A DNA stretch of 54,919 nucleotides from Fructobacillus ficulneus (GCF_001047075.2 NZ_DF968000.1:42858-97776), one strand, 5' to 3'. Shown: positions 23,710 to 33,393, counted from the stretch's first letter. Notes: a model not told the origin generated them from the letters alone. Numbers and translations: made by a program.

Positions 23710-24286
23710 TTTTACAATTTTTGATGATCTAACTTTAGATGGTCGAATGGCTAAAATTCGTGAAGTCATCGACCCGAAATTTGAAGCGTTTGCGGCAGAG
23801 GCCTTGCCTATTTTGCAAGCTGATGGACAGGATTGGTACGCCCATGTTGCCAAACATAAGATGCGCAAAACGTACGCACCAGATAACACCTGGGTCGCCT
23901 TTGCACCTAACAAACGCGGCTATAAAATGCTGCCGCACTTTGAGTTGGGGCTTTGGGCTGACAACCTCTACCTTTATTTGGCGGTTGAAGAAAATATGAA
24001 ACCGAAAGCCCTGCCTGAAATTGGGCCGAAGCTTGCCCAGGTTAGTGACCTTGTGGCGGCCTTGCCAGCTGAATACTGTCTCTCTTTGAACCACATGGCT
24101 AATAAAAATCAACCTTTGCAAGATTACTCATCAGCGGTTGAACGCTATCGAAAAGTAAAAGCGGCCGAAATTTTAATTGGGCTGAAGATTCCAATTGATT
24201 CAGAATTGATTGGTTCAGATGACCAGTTTCCAGTTCTCTTAGCAGCATTGAAAAAGTTGTTGCCAATTTATCAATTACTTCGATAA
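23693..24286 (+). CDS. DUF1054 (YktB-like) protein
   Basis: A soluble protein of 197 residues from GTG 23693, eight bases after AAGGAGT. It starts MFSKSDFTIFDDLTLDGRM and contains the conserved HVAKHKMRKT...DNTWVAFAPNKRGYK and PHFELGLW blocks of UPF0637/YktB. Structures of the family exist but its function is unknown. It overlaps the YihY gene, so translation is probably coupled. Confidence 0.92.
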   Translation: MFSKSDFTIFDDLTLDGRMAKIREVIDPKFEAFAAEALPILQADGQDWYAHVAKHKMRKTYAPDNTWVAFAPNKRGYKMLPHFELGLWADNLYLYLAVEENMKPKALPEIGPKLAQVSDLVAALPAEYCLSLNHMANKNQPLQDYSSAVERYRKVKAAEILIGLKIPIDSELIGSDDQFPVLLAALKKLLPIYQLLR

Positions 24287-24302
24287 CAGGGTCCTTAACG
24301 AC

Positions 24303-24356
24303 AAAAATACCGGTCAACATGTCATAGTGAAATGGCGTGTTGACCGGTATTTTTTG
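24303..24356. terminator. Bidirectional terminator
   Basis: A long stem (AAAAATACCGGTCAACA with its complement) with an 18-base loop lies between the converging DUF1054 and antiporter genes. Confidence 0.9.
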
Positions 24357-24358
24357 TT

Positions 24359-26431
24359 TTATTCAGTGGTAATATCCATTAATTGTAAGGTTTGAGCCTG
24401 ATTAATTTCATGGTAAAGCTGGTTAGCTAAGGCGGAATTGATTTTCTTTTGTACTAGTTGGTTGGAGACAAAGTTATATTCAAAACCAAAGGCTTGGATA
24501 TACAAAGCCGAAGGAACGCTAACATCGACTCGTTGGTAGTCGTGGGCGACGAGGTCGAAGAACCGGTCTAAAAGATGACGGATACGATCAACATTTTTGG
24601 TGTCGGCGTGATGAATCATTTCATCCGCCAGGTGAGTTGCTAGTAAGTGATCTGCGTATGTCTGCACTTCTTTGTTTAAGGCCCAGACGGCTTGACGGTT
24701 ATCCCGGAAAGAACTGATTTGCTTTCTCTGCTCGGGATGTTGGCTGAGATAGCTTTCTTGGTAGCGTTCGCGTTGCTTACGAGTGAAGGTTTTTGTCTTA
24801 AAATGAAACCGAATTTCACGAGCTCGGTGGCGTAATTGTCGATTTAAATTCATGAATGGGTGGCGTTTAGTAGCAGGGTTAGTCAAACCACGTTGAATGA
24901 TTTTACTGTAGATGGCAATAGTTGTTTCAGAATACCGTTCTTGAATCTGATCACTTTCCAGGTATGCATTCAGCTCATCAACAATGGTGCTAACTAAAGG
25001 CAGAAAATCATTGGAAAAGTCATTTCTGTCCAACCGATGGCCCCCAGTAATTTTTTGGGTCTGGAGCGTTTGGCTCAGGGCCTTCTTCAGATTTGAATCG
25101 AAATCTTGTTGATCAATTTTTAAGATTGCGGAATCAATCATTAATGTACGAGTAGTGACCAAGTCAGCCTCAGAAAATTCGGCAGTTTCCTTTTCCAGAA
25201 CTAGTGGTAAGGCTACACTGGCAACTAGGATAGAAATTAAAATCACCAAAGTCGCAACAACTTGAATTTGGTTTAGGAAAGGAAAGGCATGCCCGTGTAT
25301 CTTAGTGGGTAAGGACATGGCCAAAGAAAGAGTAACGGCACCGTGAACCCCGGCTAAACCAAAAATTCGAGCTCGCTTCTGCCGGTCGGAACTATGGTGG
25401 CGACCAAAGAAGTCGGTAGTATGATCATCCCGGCGCATTGTGACCCAGAGAAAGCGACCCAAAAACATGGCTAAATAAATCGCTAGGGCAAGTGTAGCGA
25501 GGGTAGTTGAGAGAACCCAGCCAAATGAAACCATCATGTTGAAAATTCTTGGTAATGCTAAACCTAAAATAACAAAGACAATACCATTTAAAAGCGTCGT
25601 GATTGTTTTCCAAATAGTAGCTGTGACAATTTGGCTTTCAGTTGAAATTAACTGAAGTTTTGATTTTTCCCAATTATGAACCATTCCGGCTGCTACGACG
25701 GCTAAGATGCCGGAAGTACCCAAATGCTCAGCGGCGATGTAGATAACAAAAGGTGTTAAGAGGTTGAGAGGGATGGTTGTTGCTTGGGGAGAAGAGACAT
25801 GGAAATTTAAGTAGAGGCGTAAGGCGACTAGTAGGTAAGATAAAACGGCTCCAATTGCTAGCCCACCAAGAGCAACAAAAAGGAAGTAGCCAACACCCTC
25901 AATAGGTGAGAGCGACCCCTTTGTGAAAAAAGTTAAGGCTAAGTCTAACAAAACCAAGCCGGTTGCATCATTAAATAATGACTCTAGTTCTAGGGATTGG
26001 TTAAGCTTTTTCGGCATAGCGAGGCCCTGAGTCATTGAAGAGACGGCAACGGTATCGGTTGGGACAACGATGGCTGCAAGGGCAACAGTTAAGGCGAGAG
26101 GCCACCGTGTTTGAAAATTGGAACTGACGAGGGCGACCAAAACGACAGTGAAGAGTGACAAAAAGACGGATAGCTGAATGATTGTTTTACTGTTCTTACG
26201 AATCATGTTGTAAGGATGGCTTTGGCCCTCTTGAAACATGATGGGAGCGATAATTAAGAACATGAAAAATTCAGGATTGATTTTATAGTTGTAAAAGATT
26301 GGAAATAGGGAAAAAAGCAGGCCGATGGTAATTAAAATAATGGCTTCAGGAATTCGCTTGAAAAAGGGCTGAATGATATTGGCTGTCACGACTGCCCCGA
26401 TTAATAAGGCGATGGATAGTAAGATCGACAT
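24359..26431 (-). CDS. CPA1 (NhaP-type) Na+/H+ antiporter
   Basis: 690 residues. About twelve membrane helices fill residues 1-420, with the CPA1 motifs ALAAIVVPTDTVAV and ELESLFNDATGLVLLD (the ND ion-binding pair), and a cytosolic C-terminal domain of about 260 residues. It exchanges Na+ or K+ for protons, for pH and salt tolerance. ATG 26431 has AAGAGA upstream. It is monocistronic. The long cytosolic tail is likely regulatory, by analogy with NhaP and NHE proteins. Confidence 0.92.
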   Translation of the reverse strand: MSILLSIALLIGAVVTANIIQPFFKRIPEAIILITIGLLFSLFPIFYNYKINPEFFMFLIIAPIMFQEGQSHPYNMIRKNSKTIIQLSVFLSLFTVVLVALVSSNFQTRWPLALTVALAAIVVPTDTVAVSSMTQGLAMPKKLNQSLELESLFNDATGLVLLDLALTFFTKGSLSPIEGVGYFLFVALGGLAIGAVLSYLLVALRLYLNFHVSSPQATTIPLNLLTPFVIYIAAEHLGTSGILAVVAAGMVHNWEKSKLQLISTESQIVTATIWKTITTLLNGIVFVILGLALPRIFNMMVSFGWVLSTTLATLALAIYLAMFLGRFLWVTMRRDDHTTDFFGRHHSSDRQKRARIFGLAGVHGAVTLSLAMSLPTKIHGHAFPFLNQIQVVATLVILISILVASVALPLVLEKETAEFSEADLVTTRTLMIDSAILKIDQQDFDSNLKKALSQTLQTQKITGGHRLDRNDFSNDFLPLVSTIVDELNAYLESDQIQERYSETTIAIYSKIIQRGLTNPATKRHPFMNLNRQLRHRAREIRFHFKTKTFTRKQRERYQESYLSQHPEQRKQISSFRDNRQAVWALNKEVQTYADHLLATHLADEMIHHADTKNVDRIRHLLDRFFDLVAHDYQRVDVSVPSALYIQAFGFEYNFVSNQLVQKKINSALANQLYHEINQAQTLQLMDITTE

Positions 26432-26619
26432 TGATTTCTCTTTCTCATAATTTAGTAGGATTTAAATAGATTCTATTCCTAATAATTATAGAGCTTTCAA
26501 AAGTAGGTGGCAAGTTCTGAACTAGAATGGCTTTCACTATCTTTTTGTTAACTTTTTAGTTATAATTATTCTGTTGTTAATTATAAATTAATTAAATTTT
26601 AATAAAAGGTAGGTGCCTC

Positions 26620-29175
26620 ATGGCTTCAATTCAACGTTTATATGAAACTTTTCAACCCGACCATTATGACTTATTTTTGGATGTTTCCCGCGAAAATAAG
26701 TTGATCGTTGGAAAAACTACAATTCATGGGCACGTAACGACAACCGACTTAGCTTTGCACCAACACGACTTGGTGGTTGAAACTTTGAAGGTTAACGGTC
26801 AAGCTGTTGATTTTACAATGAAAAATGACCAAGACCAAGTGGCCTTTAAGGCTGACCAAGCTGGTGAAATCACGGTCGAAGTGACTTACCACGCCCCATT
26901 GACTGATAATATGAATGGGATTTACCCTTCATACTACAAGGTTGATGGCCAACCTAAGCAAGTTGTTAGTACACAGTTTGAAACATACTTTGCTCGTCAA
27001 GCTTTCCCAAGTGTTGATGAACCAGAAGCCAAAGCAACTTTCTCGTTGGCTTTGAAGTTTGATGAAATGCCTGGTGAAATGGCCATTGCCAACATGCCTG
27101 AAACTAAGGTTGAAGAAGGCGTGCACTACTTTGACCAAACAGTTAAGATGTCAACTTACTTGGTTGCCTTTGCCTTTGGTGACTTGCAAGATAAGAAAAC
27201 TAAAACAACTAGCGGTGTTGAAATTGGGGTTTTTGCTACCAAGGCTCACCCAGCTGACAACTTGGACTTTGCTTTAGACATTGCCAAGCGGGCAATTGAA
27301 TTCTACGAAGACTTTTATCAAACACCATATCCATTGCCACATTCATGGCAATTGGCTTTGCCTGACTTTTCAGCTGGGGCGATGGAAAACTGGGGCCTTG
27401 TTACTTATCGTGAAGCCTGCCTCTTAGTTGATCCAAAGAACTCATCAATGGCCACTAAGCAATACGTGGCTACCATCGTTGCTCATGAATTGGCTCACCA
27501 ATGGTTCGGTGACTTGGTTACTATGAAGTGGTGGGATGAATTGTGGTTGAATGAATCGTTTGCCAACATGATGGAATACTTGGCAATGGACCACTTGGAA
27601 CCAGACTGGCACATTTGGGAATCCTTTAACGCTGCTGAAGTTCAAAAGGCTTTGCAACGTGATGCCATCTTGGGTGTTCAACCTGTTCACGTTGAAGTGC
27701 AACACCCAGAAGAAATCGATGCCCTCTTCGATCCAGCGATTGTTTATGCCAAGGGTGGTCACTTGTTGGTCATGGTTCGCGCCTTGATTGGTGATGAAGC
27801 CATGCGTAATGGTTTGAAGGCTTACTTTGCTAAGAAGCAGTATAGCAATGCTACTGGGGATGACTTGTGGGCTGCCTTCGGTGAAGCCTCAGGTAAGAAC
27901 GTTGGCGAAATCATGCACTCATGGTTGGAACAACCAGGGTACCCAGTTTTGTCAGTGACTGTTGAAGATGGTCGCGTTAAGGTTTCTCAAAAGCCATTCT
28001 ACTTTGGTGGTGACAAGTCCGCCGTTGAAAATGCAGACTCACGCTTGTGGCAAGTGCCTTTGGCTGCCTCAGCCGCCTCTGCTCCAGCCTTGTTGACTGA
28101 AGCAAGCATGGACTTAGGCGACTATGCTACCTTGCAAGCTGAAAGTGATGGTCCATTCACTTTGAACGTGGGTAACACTGGTCACTATATCGTCCAATAC
28201 GATGACACATTGTTGGCTGAACAAGTGGAAGCTTTGGCAGATGCCGATGCGATTAGCCAAGCTCAATTCTTGCAAAATGGTTTGCTTTTGGCCCAAGCGG
28301 GTCAAGGCTCATACGCTGACTTGCTTTGGGTTTTGCCAAAGTTGGCTGAATCAACATCTGCTTTGGTTCAATCATTGATTTACCAAGTTGTTGGTCAAAT
28401 TAAGGAATTTGCGACTGACGGTTCTGACTTAGGTAAGAACTTGAAGACAGTTGTTAAGGCTTTGTCAGCTGATCAATTCGCCCGTCTTGGCTTCGATAAG
28501 CAAGCAAATGAAAACGTTGATGATGAATTGGCTCGCCCATTAGTGTTGTCAGCAGCCTTGTACGCCAAGAATGAAGATTTGTTGGCTCAAGCTCATGCAA
28601 CCTTTGAAGACGCTGATGGCGACGTAACTCAGTTACCAGCTAATGGTCGTGCTGTAATTTTGAAGAATGAAATTCAAAACTTCAACTCAGCTGAAAAGTT
28701 TGACCAGTTCTTGGCAACTTACCAAGAAACTGCCAACGCCGCTTTGAAGTCAGACTTGGAAGCAGCCTTGGTGACAGCGCCAGAAGTTGCTCAGTTGGAA
28801 ACCATTGTTGCTAACTACCAAAATGCTGATGTGATTAAGCCACAAGACTTGCGTGGCTGGTTCCAAGGTGTTCTTGGTAATGACAAGGGTCAAGACTTGG
28901 CTTGGACTTGGGTCCAAGAAAACTGGGACTGGTTGGAAGACCGTCTTGGTGGTGACATGTCCTTCTCAAGCTATGTGACGGTTATCTCACGAATCTTTAA
29001 CACCCAAGAAAAGTTAGCTGAATTTACAGCCTTCTTTACACCAAAGTTGGACCAACCAGGGTTGGCCCGTGAAATCGTGATTGACCAAGCAATTATTGCT
29101 AGTCGAGTTTTGACAATTCAAGCGCAAAAGGCTGCTGTTGACAGCGCTTTGGCAATGTTAGCTAAAAACGTTTAA
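26620..29175 (+). CDS. pepN: Aminopeptidase N
   Basis: Zinc metallopeptidase of family M1 that removes N-terminal residues from peptides in the cytosol. 851 residues, close to the 840-850 of lactic acid bacteria. The substrate motif GAMENWG and zinc site H289-E-L-A-H293 with WLNESFA downstream are intact; the C-terminal ERAP1-like helical domain follows. Codon use is biased strongly to TTG, GCT and GGT, as in highly expressed genes. Ribosome binding site AGGTAGG. A 188-base AT-rich gap upstream must hold its promoter (TATAAT at 26561 is one candidate -10). Confidence 0.98.
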   Translation: MASIQRLYETFQPDHYDLFLDVSRENKLIVGKTTIHGHVTTTDLALHQHDLVVETLKVNGQAVDFTMKNDQDQVAFKADQAGEITVEVTYHAPLTDNMNGIYPSYYKVDGQPKQVVSTQFETYFARQAFPSVDEPEAKATFSLALKFDEMPGEMAIANMPETKVEEGVHYFDQTVKMSTYLVAFAFGDLQDKKTKTTSGVEIGVFATKAHPADNLDFALDIAKRAIEFYEDFYQTPYPLPHSWQLALPDFSAGAMENWGLVTYREACLLVDPKNSSMATKQYVATIVAHELAHQWFGDLVTMKWWDELWLNESFANMMEYLAMDHLEPDWHIWESFNAAEVQKALQRDAILGVQPVHVEVQHPEEIDALFDPAIVYAKGGHLLVMVRALIGDEAMRNGLKAYFAKKQYSNATGDDLWAAFGEASGKNVGEIMHSWLEQPGYPVLSVTVEDGRVKVSQKPFYFGGDKSAVENADSRLWQVPLAASAASAPALLTEASMDLGDYATLQAESDGPFTLNVGNTGHYIVQYDDTLLAEQVEALADADAISQAQFLQNGLLLAQAGQGSYADLLWVLPKLAESTSALVQSLIYQVVGQIKEFATDGSDLGKNLKTVVKALSADQFARLGFDKQANENVDDELARPLVLSAALYAKNEDLLAQAHATFEDADGDVTQLPANGRAVILKNEIQNFNSAEKFDQFLATYQETANAALKSDLEAALVTAPEVAQLETIVANYQNADVIKPQDLRGWFQGVLGNDKGQDLAWTWVQENWDWLEDRLGGDMSFSSYVTVISRIFNTQEKLAEFTAFFTPKLDQPGLAREIVIDQAIIASRVLTIQAQKAAVDSALAMLAKNV

Positions 29176-29201
29176 AAAATTTTAGTCTTAAATGGCAAAT
29201 G

Positions 29202-29233
29202 AAAAACCCAGAACAATTCTGTTCTGGGTTTTT
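29202..29233. terminator. pepN terminator
   Basis: A 14-bp perfect stem (AAAAACCCAGAACA with its complement) around a 4-base loop; T-runs on both strands, so it also serves the converging gene. Confidence 0.9.
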
Positions 29234-29265
29234 GTGTTGCTAGGTAAAGTTTGAAATAGCGCTAA

Positions 29266-30111
29266 TTAAGCTTGGCTCTTTTTAGCCATTTTCTTAATAG
29301 CAGCGCCTAAGATCTGCTTTTGTAACCAGTTAGGGTGTTTGCCAGCAGCGATGTGAAGTCCGTTGTTGAATTCGACCATCAGGTGCCATTTGTGACCCTC
29401 GATAATTTCTTCAGGCGCATCGGAAGGGAGGAAGACTCCCAGCTTTACCTTCATACCGTTAGGCTTGTCCTTCAATTGGTGCATTCCAATAATCTTGGTG
29501 TCCTTCAATCCGTGCATTAACAAAGTCTGACCTAACATCACCATTGAGGTATCACCATCAACCTTGATTGGCTTCGTGACGTGGTCACCAGGAACCAAGT
29601 GAAGGTAGGAAGGGTCTTTGTACATGCCGAAAGTTTCAACAATGGTTTGAGTACCACCCTTACCGGCTTCGAAGTAGTAGTGTTCCGGATGAATCTTAGA
29701 AGGCAAGTAGAGGTTGTTTTCTTTAGCTAATGATTGGTTGAAGAGCATGAATTGGATTAATGAAATGTTTTCCGTTTCAACTTCAACGATGGCTTGTTGC
29801 ATGGGGCCATGAGAGTTCTTGGCAATGTCGGTCCACATTTGGTCGGCATTATCGATTTCCTGGCTGTAGTAAGTGAGCATACCTTCCTTACCAATTTCTT
29901 CCTTGGTTTGGGCCAGGGCTTCGCGAGCGTCTTCCAATGATAATTGGAGGGCATCTGCTAATTCGATTATTCTCCCGTTTAGTTTGAGGGGGATGGCCTT
30001 TTCGTTAAAGTCGGTAAAGACCTTGTGGTAACGGCTCAGTTCCATTTCGTAAATTTTTGCTTCTGGTACTTGCTGACCGTCAACGGTAAAAGTAATTTTA
30101 AAGTTATCCAT
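29266..30111 (-). CDS. Uncharacterised soluble protein, 281 aa, divergent from a TetR gene
   Basis: I do not recognise a family. The 281-residue product has no signal peptide and no membrane helix. It begins MDNFKITFTVDGQQVPEAKI and has a helical, acidic stretch (LSLEDAREALAQTKEEIG) at about 55-75, then a mixed domain with several His and Gly (IHPEHYYFEAGKGG; HLVPGDHVTKPIKVDGD), and a basic tail KKMAKKSQA. Its promoter carries a perfect GTCAC-GTTT-GTGAC palindrome just downstream of the predicted +1, so it is probably a target of the divergent TetR regulator. Strong expression is suggested by its codon use. A lineage-restricted stress or detoxification protein is one guess; no function is assigned. 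Confidence 0.8.
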   Translation of the reverse strand: MDNFKITFTVDGQQVPEAKIYEMELSRYHKVFTDFNEKAIPLKLNGRIIELADALQLSLEDAREALAQTKEEIGKEGMLTYYSQEIDNADQMWTDIAKNSHGPMQQAIVEVETENISLIQFMLFNQSLAKENNLYLPSKIHPEHYYFEAGKGGTQTIVETFGMYKDPSYLHLVPGDHVTKPIKVDGDTSMVMLGQTLLMHGLKDTKIIGMHQLKDKPNGMKVKLGVFLPSDAPEEIIEGHKWHLMVEFNNGLHIAAGKHPNWLQKQILGAAIKKMAKKSQA

Positions 30112-30124
30112 AATGATTCTCCTT

Positions 30125-30185
30125 AAATGTCACGTTTGTGACTTTTCCATACCTGTATTATACTGTTAACAGAACAAAAGAAACA
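30125..30185 (-). promoter_or_regulatory. Promoter and operator of the uncharacterised gene
   Basis: On the minus strand TTGTTT, 18 bases, TATAAT (-10 at 30156-30161). The palindrome GTCAC-GTTT-GTGAC (30129-30142) lies about +8 to +21. AAATGTCAC (30125-30133) recurs at 30241-30249, before the TetR gene. Confidence 0.65.
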
Positions 30186-30223
30186 AGGGAAATCCAGCAA
30201 GTGGCACAAATTTGGAAAAACTA

Positions 30224-30249
30224 TGACAGATATGGTTAGCAAATGTCAC
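30224..30249 (+). promoter_or_regulatory. Second TGTCA-type site, before the TetR gene
   Basis: TGACA (30224-30228) and TGTCA (30244-30248) form a spaced inverted repeat, and AAATGTCAC is shared with the first site. It is a candidate for self-regulation. Confidence 0.45.
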
Positions 30250-30264
30250 AGATGAGGAATGAAT

Positions 30265-30822
30265 ATGGCAGATACACCAGTTAAACGCCAACAACAGGTT
30301 AACCAAACCGTTGAATTGTTGTGGCAAGGATTGACGAATTTAATGGCGACGACGCCTTATGATCAAATTACAATTAGTGCCTTGACCCAGGAAGCCGGGG
30401 TGGCCAGGCGGACATTCTATCGGCACTATCAATCCATTGATGATCTTTTAGTCAATAAAATCAACCAGCTAGTCATTAAACTGTACCAAGATGCCCAAGT
30501 GGATGCCGATGACTTTGAGGAATTAATCCGTCATATTTTTTACTTCTTTAAGCCCTATCAGAAATTTTTGCGGGTTTTGCGCGATAATCATAAGCTTTAT
30601 TTGGTTCAAAGTTCAATCCTTGAATACCGGGACCAAAGTTTGGTTCATTTGTCCGATAATGACCAGAACCAGCTGATTTACTATTTCGGTGCGGGAGGAA
30701 TCAGTAATATTATTACTTATTGGATTAAAACTGATTTTCAGGCAAGTCCGACCGAAGTGGAAGAGATGGCCCACCAGTTGATTAAGCACCTTCACCACCT
30801 TGTTGACACGGATGAAAAATAA
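30265..30822 (+). CDS. TetR/AcrR-family transcriptional regulator
   Basis: 185 residues. The N-terminal helix-turn-helix is clear at about 35-60 (ITISALTQEAGVARRTFYRHYQ). The C-terminal ligand domain is helical and typical of the DhaS/TetR_C type (IYYF, IITYWIK). I chose ATG 30265 seven bases after GAGG, rather than ATG 30259. It is divergent from the uncharacterised gene, with shared TGTCAC elements between them; it probably represses that gene and itself. Confidence 0.9.
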   Translation: MADTPVKRQQQVNQTVELLWQGLTNLMATTPYDQITISALTQEAGVARRTFYRHYQSIDDLLVNKINQLVIKLYQDAQVDADDFEELIRHIFYFFKPYQKFLRVLRDNHKLYLVQSSILEYRDQSLVHLSDNDQNQLIYYFGAGGISNIITYWIKTDFQASPTEVEEMAHQLIKHLHHLVDTDEK

Positions 30823-30823
30823 A

Positions 30824-30850
30824 AACCTCACTCAAAGTTTGAGCGAGGTT
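30824..30850 (-). terminator. Terminator of the HD-domain gene
   Basis: A stem AACCTCxCTCAAA around a short loop with one mismatch; on the minus strand it is followed by TTTTTA. It may also slow transcripts from the converging TetR gene. Confidence 0.75.
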
Positions 30851-30855
30851 AGTGG

Positions 30856-32202
30856 TTAATGATCACCTGGAATAAAGGTATCGTTTTTGATTAGTGAGCG
30901 GAAATTTTGATGGACTTGAGAAAAGAGGTCATCGGGTCCATTGTTAAGCATTTCTTTCGGGAAGAAGAATCGCTGGTCTAAGGAAGCTCGCCCCTTAATG
31001 GCCGCAACCAGAGCTGAAACCGCAGAAAGTTCGCGGTGACTACCGTCGTTCAAGACAAAGTCAATTTGAGTTCTGGGTTTCTTATCGGTTGGCCGATAGT
31101 CATCATAAGGTAAGTCATAGGCGTCATTTTGAGCGGTATAGTAGGCAGGGTCAAAGCCGGCATCCTTAACAATATCCTCAAGTTCAGCGATAAATGGTTC
31201 AGACTGTTCGTTAATTTGGATTGATTTGAAGGGCTTACGATTAATAAAACGGCTGGAGAGGTCAGCTAAAATTGGATCTGGATAGTCTTGCCAGCTGTTA
31301 ATGGCGGCCAGGAAGAGGTTGTCATCCAAACGCAGGTATTCTTGCACCGTTAACTCGTGGTCAACCTCAAAGACAGGAGCTAAAAGAGGGATAACCAGGT
31401 CGCTTGACTGGTGTCCAAGTGTTAAGAGTTCCTTGACTCGACCCAAAAGGTGCTCCAAGATGACTTCCATGCCGCGTGAAACAGGGTGAAAGTATACTTG
31501 TAAGTACATTTGGTAACGAGAAACGATGTAATCTTCGACGGCGTGCATGCCGGAAATGTCAAAGGTAATACCATTTTTACCTGGTTTCATCGTCCGCATA
31601 ATGCGGTCGATGTCGAATTCGCCGTAAGCGGCACCGGTATAGTAGGCATCTCGCAACAGGTAGTCCATTCGATCAACATCAAGTTGGCTAGAAATTAACT
31701 GGACCACCTGTGGATTAGGATAGGTTTTGGCGATGACGGCTGCGACCTTATTGGGAAAGTCGGGTCCTTGTTGCTGGAGGACTTGGTTGATTTCGGTGTC
31801 ACCCGTAATGATGGCCTGGGTCATTGCCTCGTGGTTAGTATTGAAGAGGTGCTCAAAGGTGTGGGAAAAGGCTCCGTGGCCGACATCGTGAAGGAGGGCA
31901 GCAACAACTGTGACTAGCTGTTCTTCGGGGTTCCACAAACCATCATCAGCTGTTTGGCTTCGGTAATATTGGTCAAAGTAATCCGTAATCCGCCGGGCAA
32001 GCTCGTAGGCGCCGACCGAATGACCGAACCGGTCATGGTTGGCGCCGTGGAAAACAAAGGCAGTGACGCCGAGTTGTTCAACCCGACGGAGCCGTTGAAA
32101 TTCGCTCGTGTTAATCAAATCCAGAATCAATTGGTCTTGGATGTGAATGAATTGGTGGATTGGATCACGGAGAACTTTTTCGTGAGCTAATTTTTCAGTC
32201 AT
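30856..32202 (-). CDS. HD-domain phosphohydrolase (YwfO/dNTPase-like)
   Basis: 448 residues. The metal site is HDRFGHSVGAYELA, then ALLHDVGHGAFSHTFEH, then SSQLDVDRMDYLLRDAYYTG, which is the pattern of bacterial dGTPase-like HD proteins such as B. subtilis YwfO and the E. faecalis dNTP triphosphohydrolase. It probably hydrolyses dNTPs to nucleosides and triphosphate. Start ATG 32202, with GGGAAAGG upstream. It is divergent from the YwiB gene. Confidence 0.92.
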   Translation of the reverse strand: MTEKLAHEKVLRDPIHQFIHIQDQLILDLINTSEFQRLRRVEQLGVTAFVFHGANHDRFGHSVGAYELARRITDYFDQYYRSQTADDGLWNPEEQLVTVVAALLHDVGHGAFSHTFEHLFNTNHEAMTQAIITGDTEINQVLQQQGPDFPNKVAAVIAKTYPNPQVVQLISSQLDVDRMDYLLRDAYYTGAAYGEFDIDRIMRTMKPGKNGITFDISGMHAVEDYIVSRYQMYLQVYFHPVSRGMEVILEHLLGRVKELLTLGHQSSDLVIPLLAPVFEVDHELTVQEYLRLDDNLFLAAINSWQDYPDPILADLSSRFINRKPFKSIQINEQSEPFIAELEDIVKDAGFDPAYYTAQNDAYDLPYDDYRPTDKKPRTQIDFVLNDGSHRELSAVSALVAAIKGRASLDQRFFFPKEMLNNGPDDLFSQVHQNFRSLIKNDTFIPGDH

Positions 32203-32282
32203 ATTTGGCCTTTCCCTTCGTATTATTTCTTATTATAATGGAAATCGAGAGTTTGTGCAGGCAATAGGAGTAATTTAAGCAA

Positions 32283-32723
32283 ATGATGAAACAAAATGTT
32301 GATGTACGTGTCACCACCCAAGTTTTTCAGGACAATGGTGATGAGCGCTATGATATCCAAGCACCCGGAACGGTTACGTCTCGGGGGATGTCTTTGTATT
32401 TAACCTACACAGAATCACTGCCCGACCAACCCGATACGAAGGTCTTGGTCAAATTTAAGGAAAACCAAGTGACGATTACGCGCAAAAGTGCAATTAAGAC
32501 CCACCTTGTCTTTCGGATTGGTCTGGTGGATAACCAGCCATACCAGACAGCGGCAGGGATGATGATTTTGGCAACGAATACCAGTCAACTGAATATGCAA
32601 GTTGTTGGTAACAAAGCGGAGGGGCAAATTCAAATGGCCTATTCACTTTCTGCAAACGGAAGTGTTATTGGTCAATATCTGGTTTCCTTGCAATTTGGTC
32701 CAAAATCCAGTATACTCAGCTAG
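32283..32723 (+). CDS. DUF1934 (YwiB-like) beta-barrel protein
   Basis: 146 residues resembling YwiB: an initial VDVRVTTQVFQD strand, YLTYTES, LVKFKENQVTITRKSAIKTH and a C-terminal GSVIGQYLVSLQF. The family adopts a small calycin-like barrel of unknown function. ATG 32283 follows AGGAG by 12 bases; ATG 32286 is the alternative. It lies 25 bases upstream of rpoE, so co-transcription is likely. Confidence 0.88.
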   Translation: MMKQNVDVRVTTQVFQDNGDERYDIQAPGTVTSRGMSLYLTYTESLPDQPDTKVLVKFKENQVTITRKSAIKTHLVFRIGLVDNQPYQTAAGMMILATNTSQLNMQVVGNKAEGQIQMAYSLSANGSVIGQYLVSLQFGPKSSILS

Positions 32724-32748
32724 TTAGAAGCTCGAAAGGACGAAAGCC

Positions 32749-33312
32749 ATGTCAAATTTAGAAAACGGTCAAATCAAGGAAGAAATGTCCTTGGTCGAAA
32801 TCGCTACAGCCATCTTGGCAGAAGAAAAGAAGGCGATGGCCTTTACTGATTTAGTAGCGGCAATTCAAAACTTTTTGGAAGTTGATGCAGAAAGTTTCCG
32901 TTCACGCCTGTCACAATTTTATACAGACTTGAACACTGATGGTTCTTTTATTTCCCTAGGAAATAATGAATGGGCCTTGCGTTCATGGTATCCAGTTGAT
33001 GCCATTGACGAATCAATTCACGAAATCGATGATGAAGAAGAAAAGCCAAAGAAGAAGAAGGCCTCAAAGAAGGTTAACGTCTTTGCTGATTCAGCTTCTG
33101 CTGATGACGATGTGATTGATTACAACGATGATGATCCTGAAGATGATGATGACTTTGATGATCTTGAAGGACACAACGCTGAAACTGGTGATGGTAACGA
33201 TGCCGATGACGACGATGATTCAGAACATGATGAAGCCATCGAAGACAATTTGACAGAGTTAGCCGGTTCAGACGACTTAGATGACTTGTCTGACGGGGAT
33301 GCTGAAAAGTAA
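32749..33312 (+). CDS. rpoE: DNA-directed RNA polymerase delta subunit
   Basis: Gram-positive polymerase subunit that promotes recycling and limits non-specific binding. 187 residues: an N-terminal HARE-HTH domain (EEMSLVEIATAILAEEKKAM to NEWALRSWYPVD, residues 10-85), a Lys patch KPKKKKASKK near 100, and a disordered C-terminal tail of Asp and Glu. The order basic patch, then acidic tail, is characteristic. Ribosome binding site GAAAGGACG. Confidence 0.97.
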   Translation: MSNLENGQIKEEMSLVEIATAILAEEKKAMAFTDLVAAIQNFLEVDAESFRSRLSQFYTDLNTDGSFISLGNNEWALRSWYPVDAIDESIHEIDDEEEKPKKKKASKKVNVFADSASADDDVIDYNDDDPEDDDDFDDLEGHNAETGDGNDADDDDDSEHDEAIEDNLTELAGSDDLDDLSDGDAEK

Positions 33313-33338
33313 TCTTTACAAAAAACTTGTAAAAAGTA

Positions 33339-33367
33339 TTGCTTTTTATTCCAAACTCCAGTAATAT
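33339..33367 (+). promoter_or_regulatory. tRNA promoter
   Basis: TTGCTT, 17 bases, TAATAT, about 27 bases upstream of the tRNA. A small GTGC/GCAC hairpin (33376-33387) lies in the leader. Confidence 0.6.
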
Positions 33368-33393
33368 ATATAAATGTGCTAAGGCACAGGATT

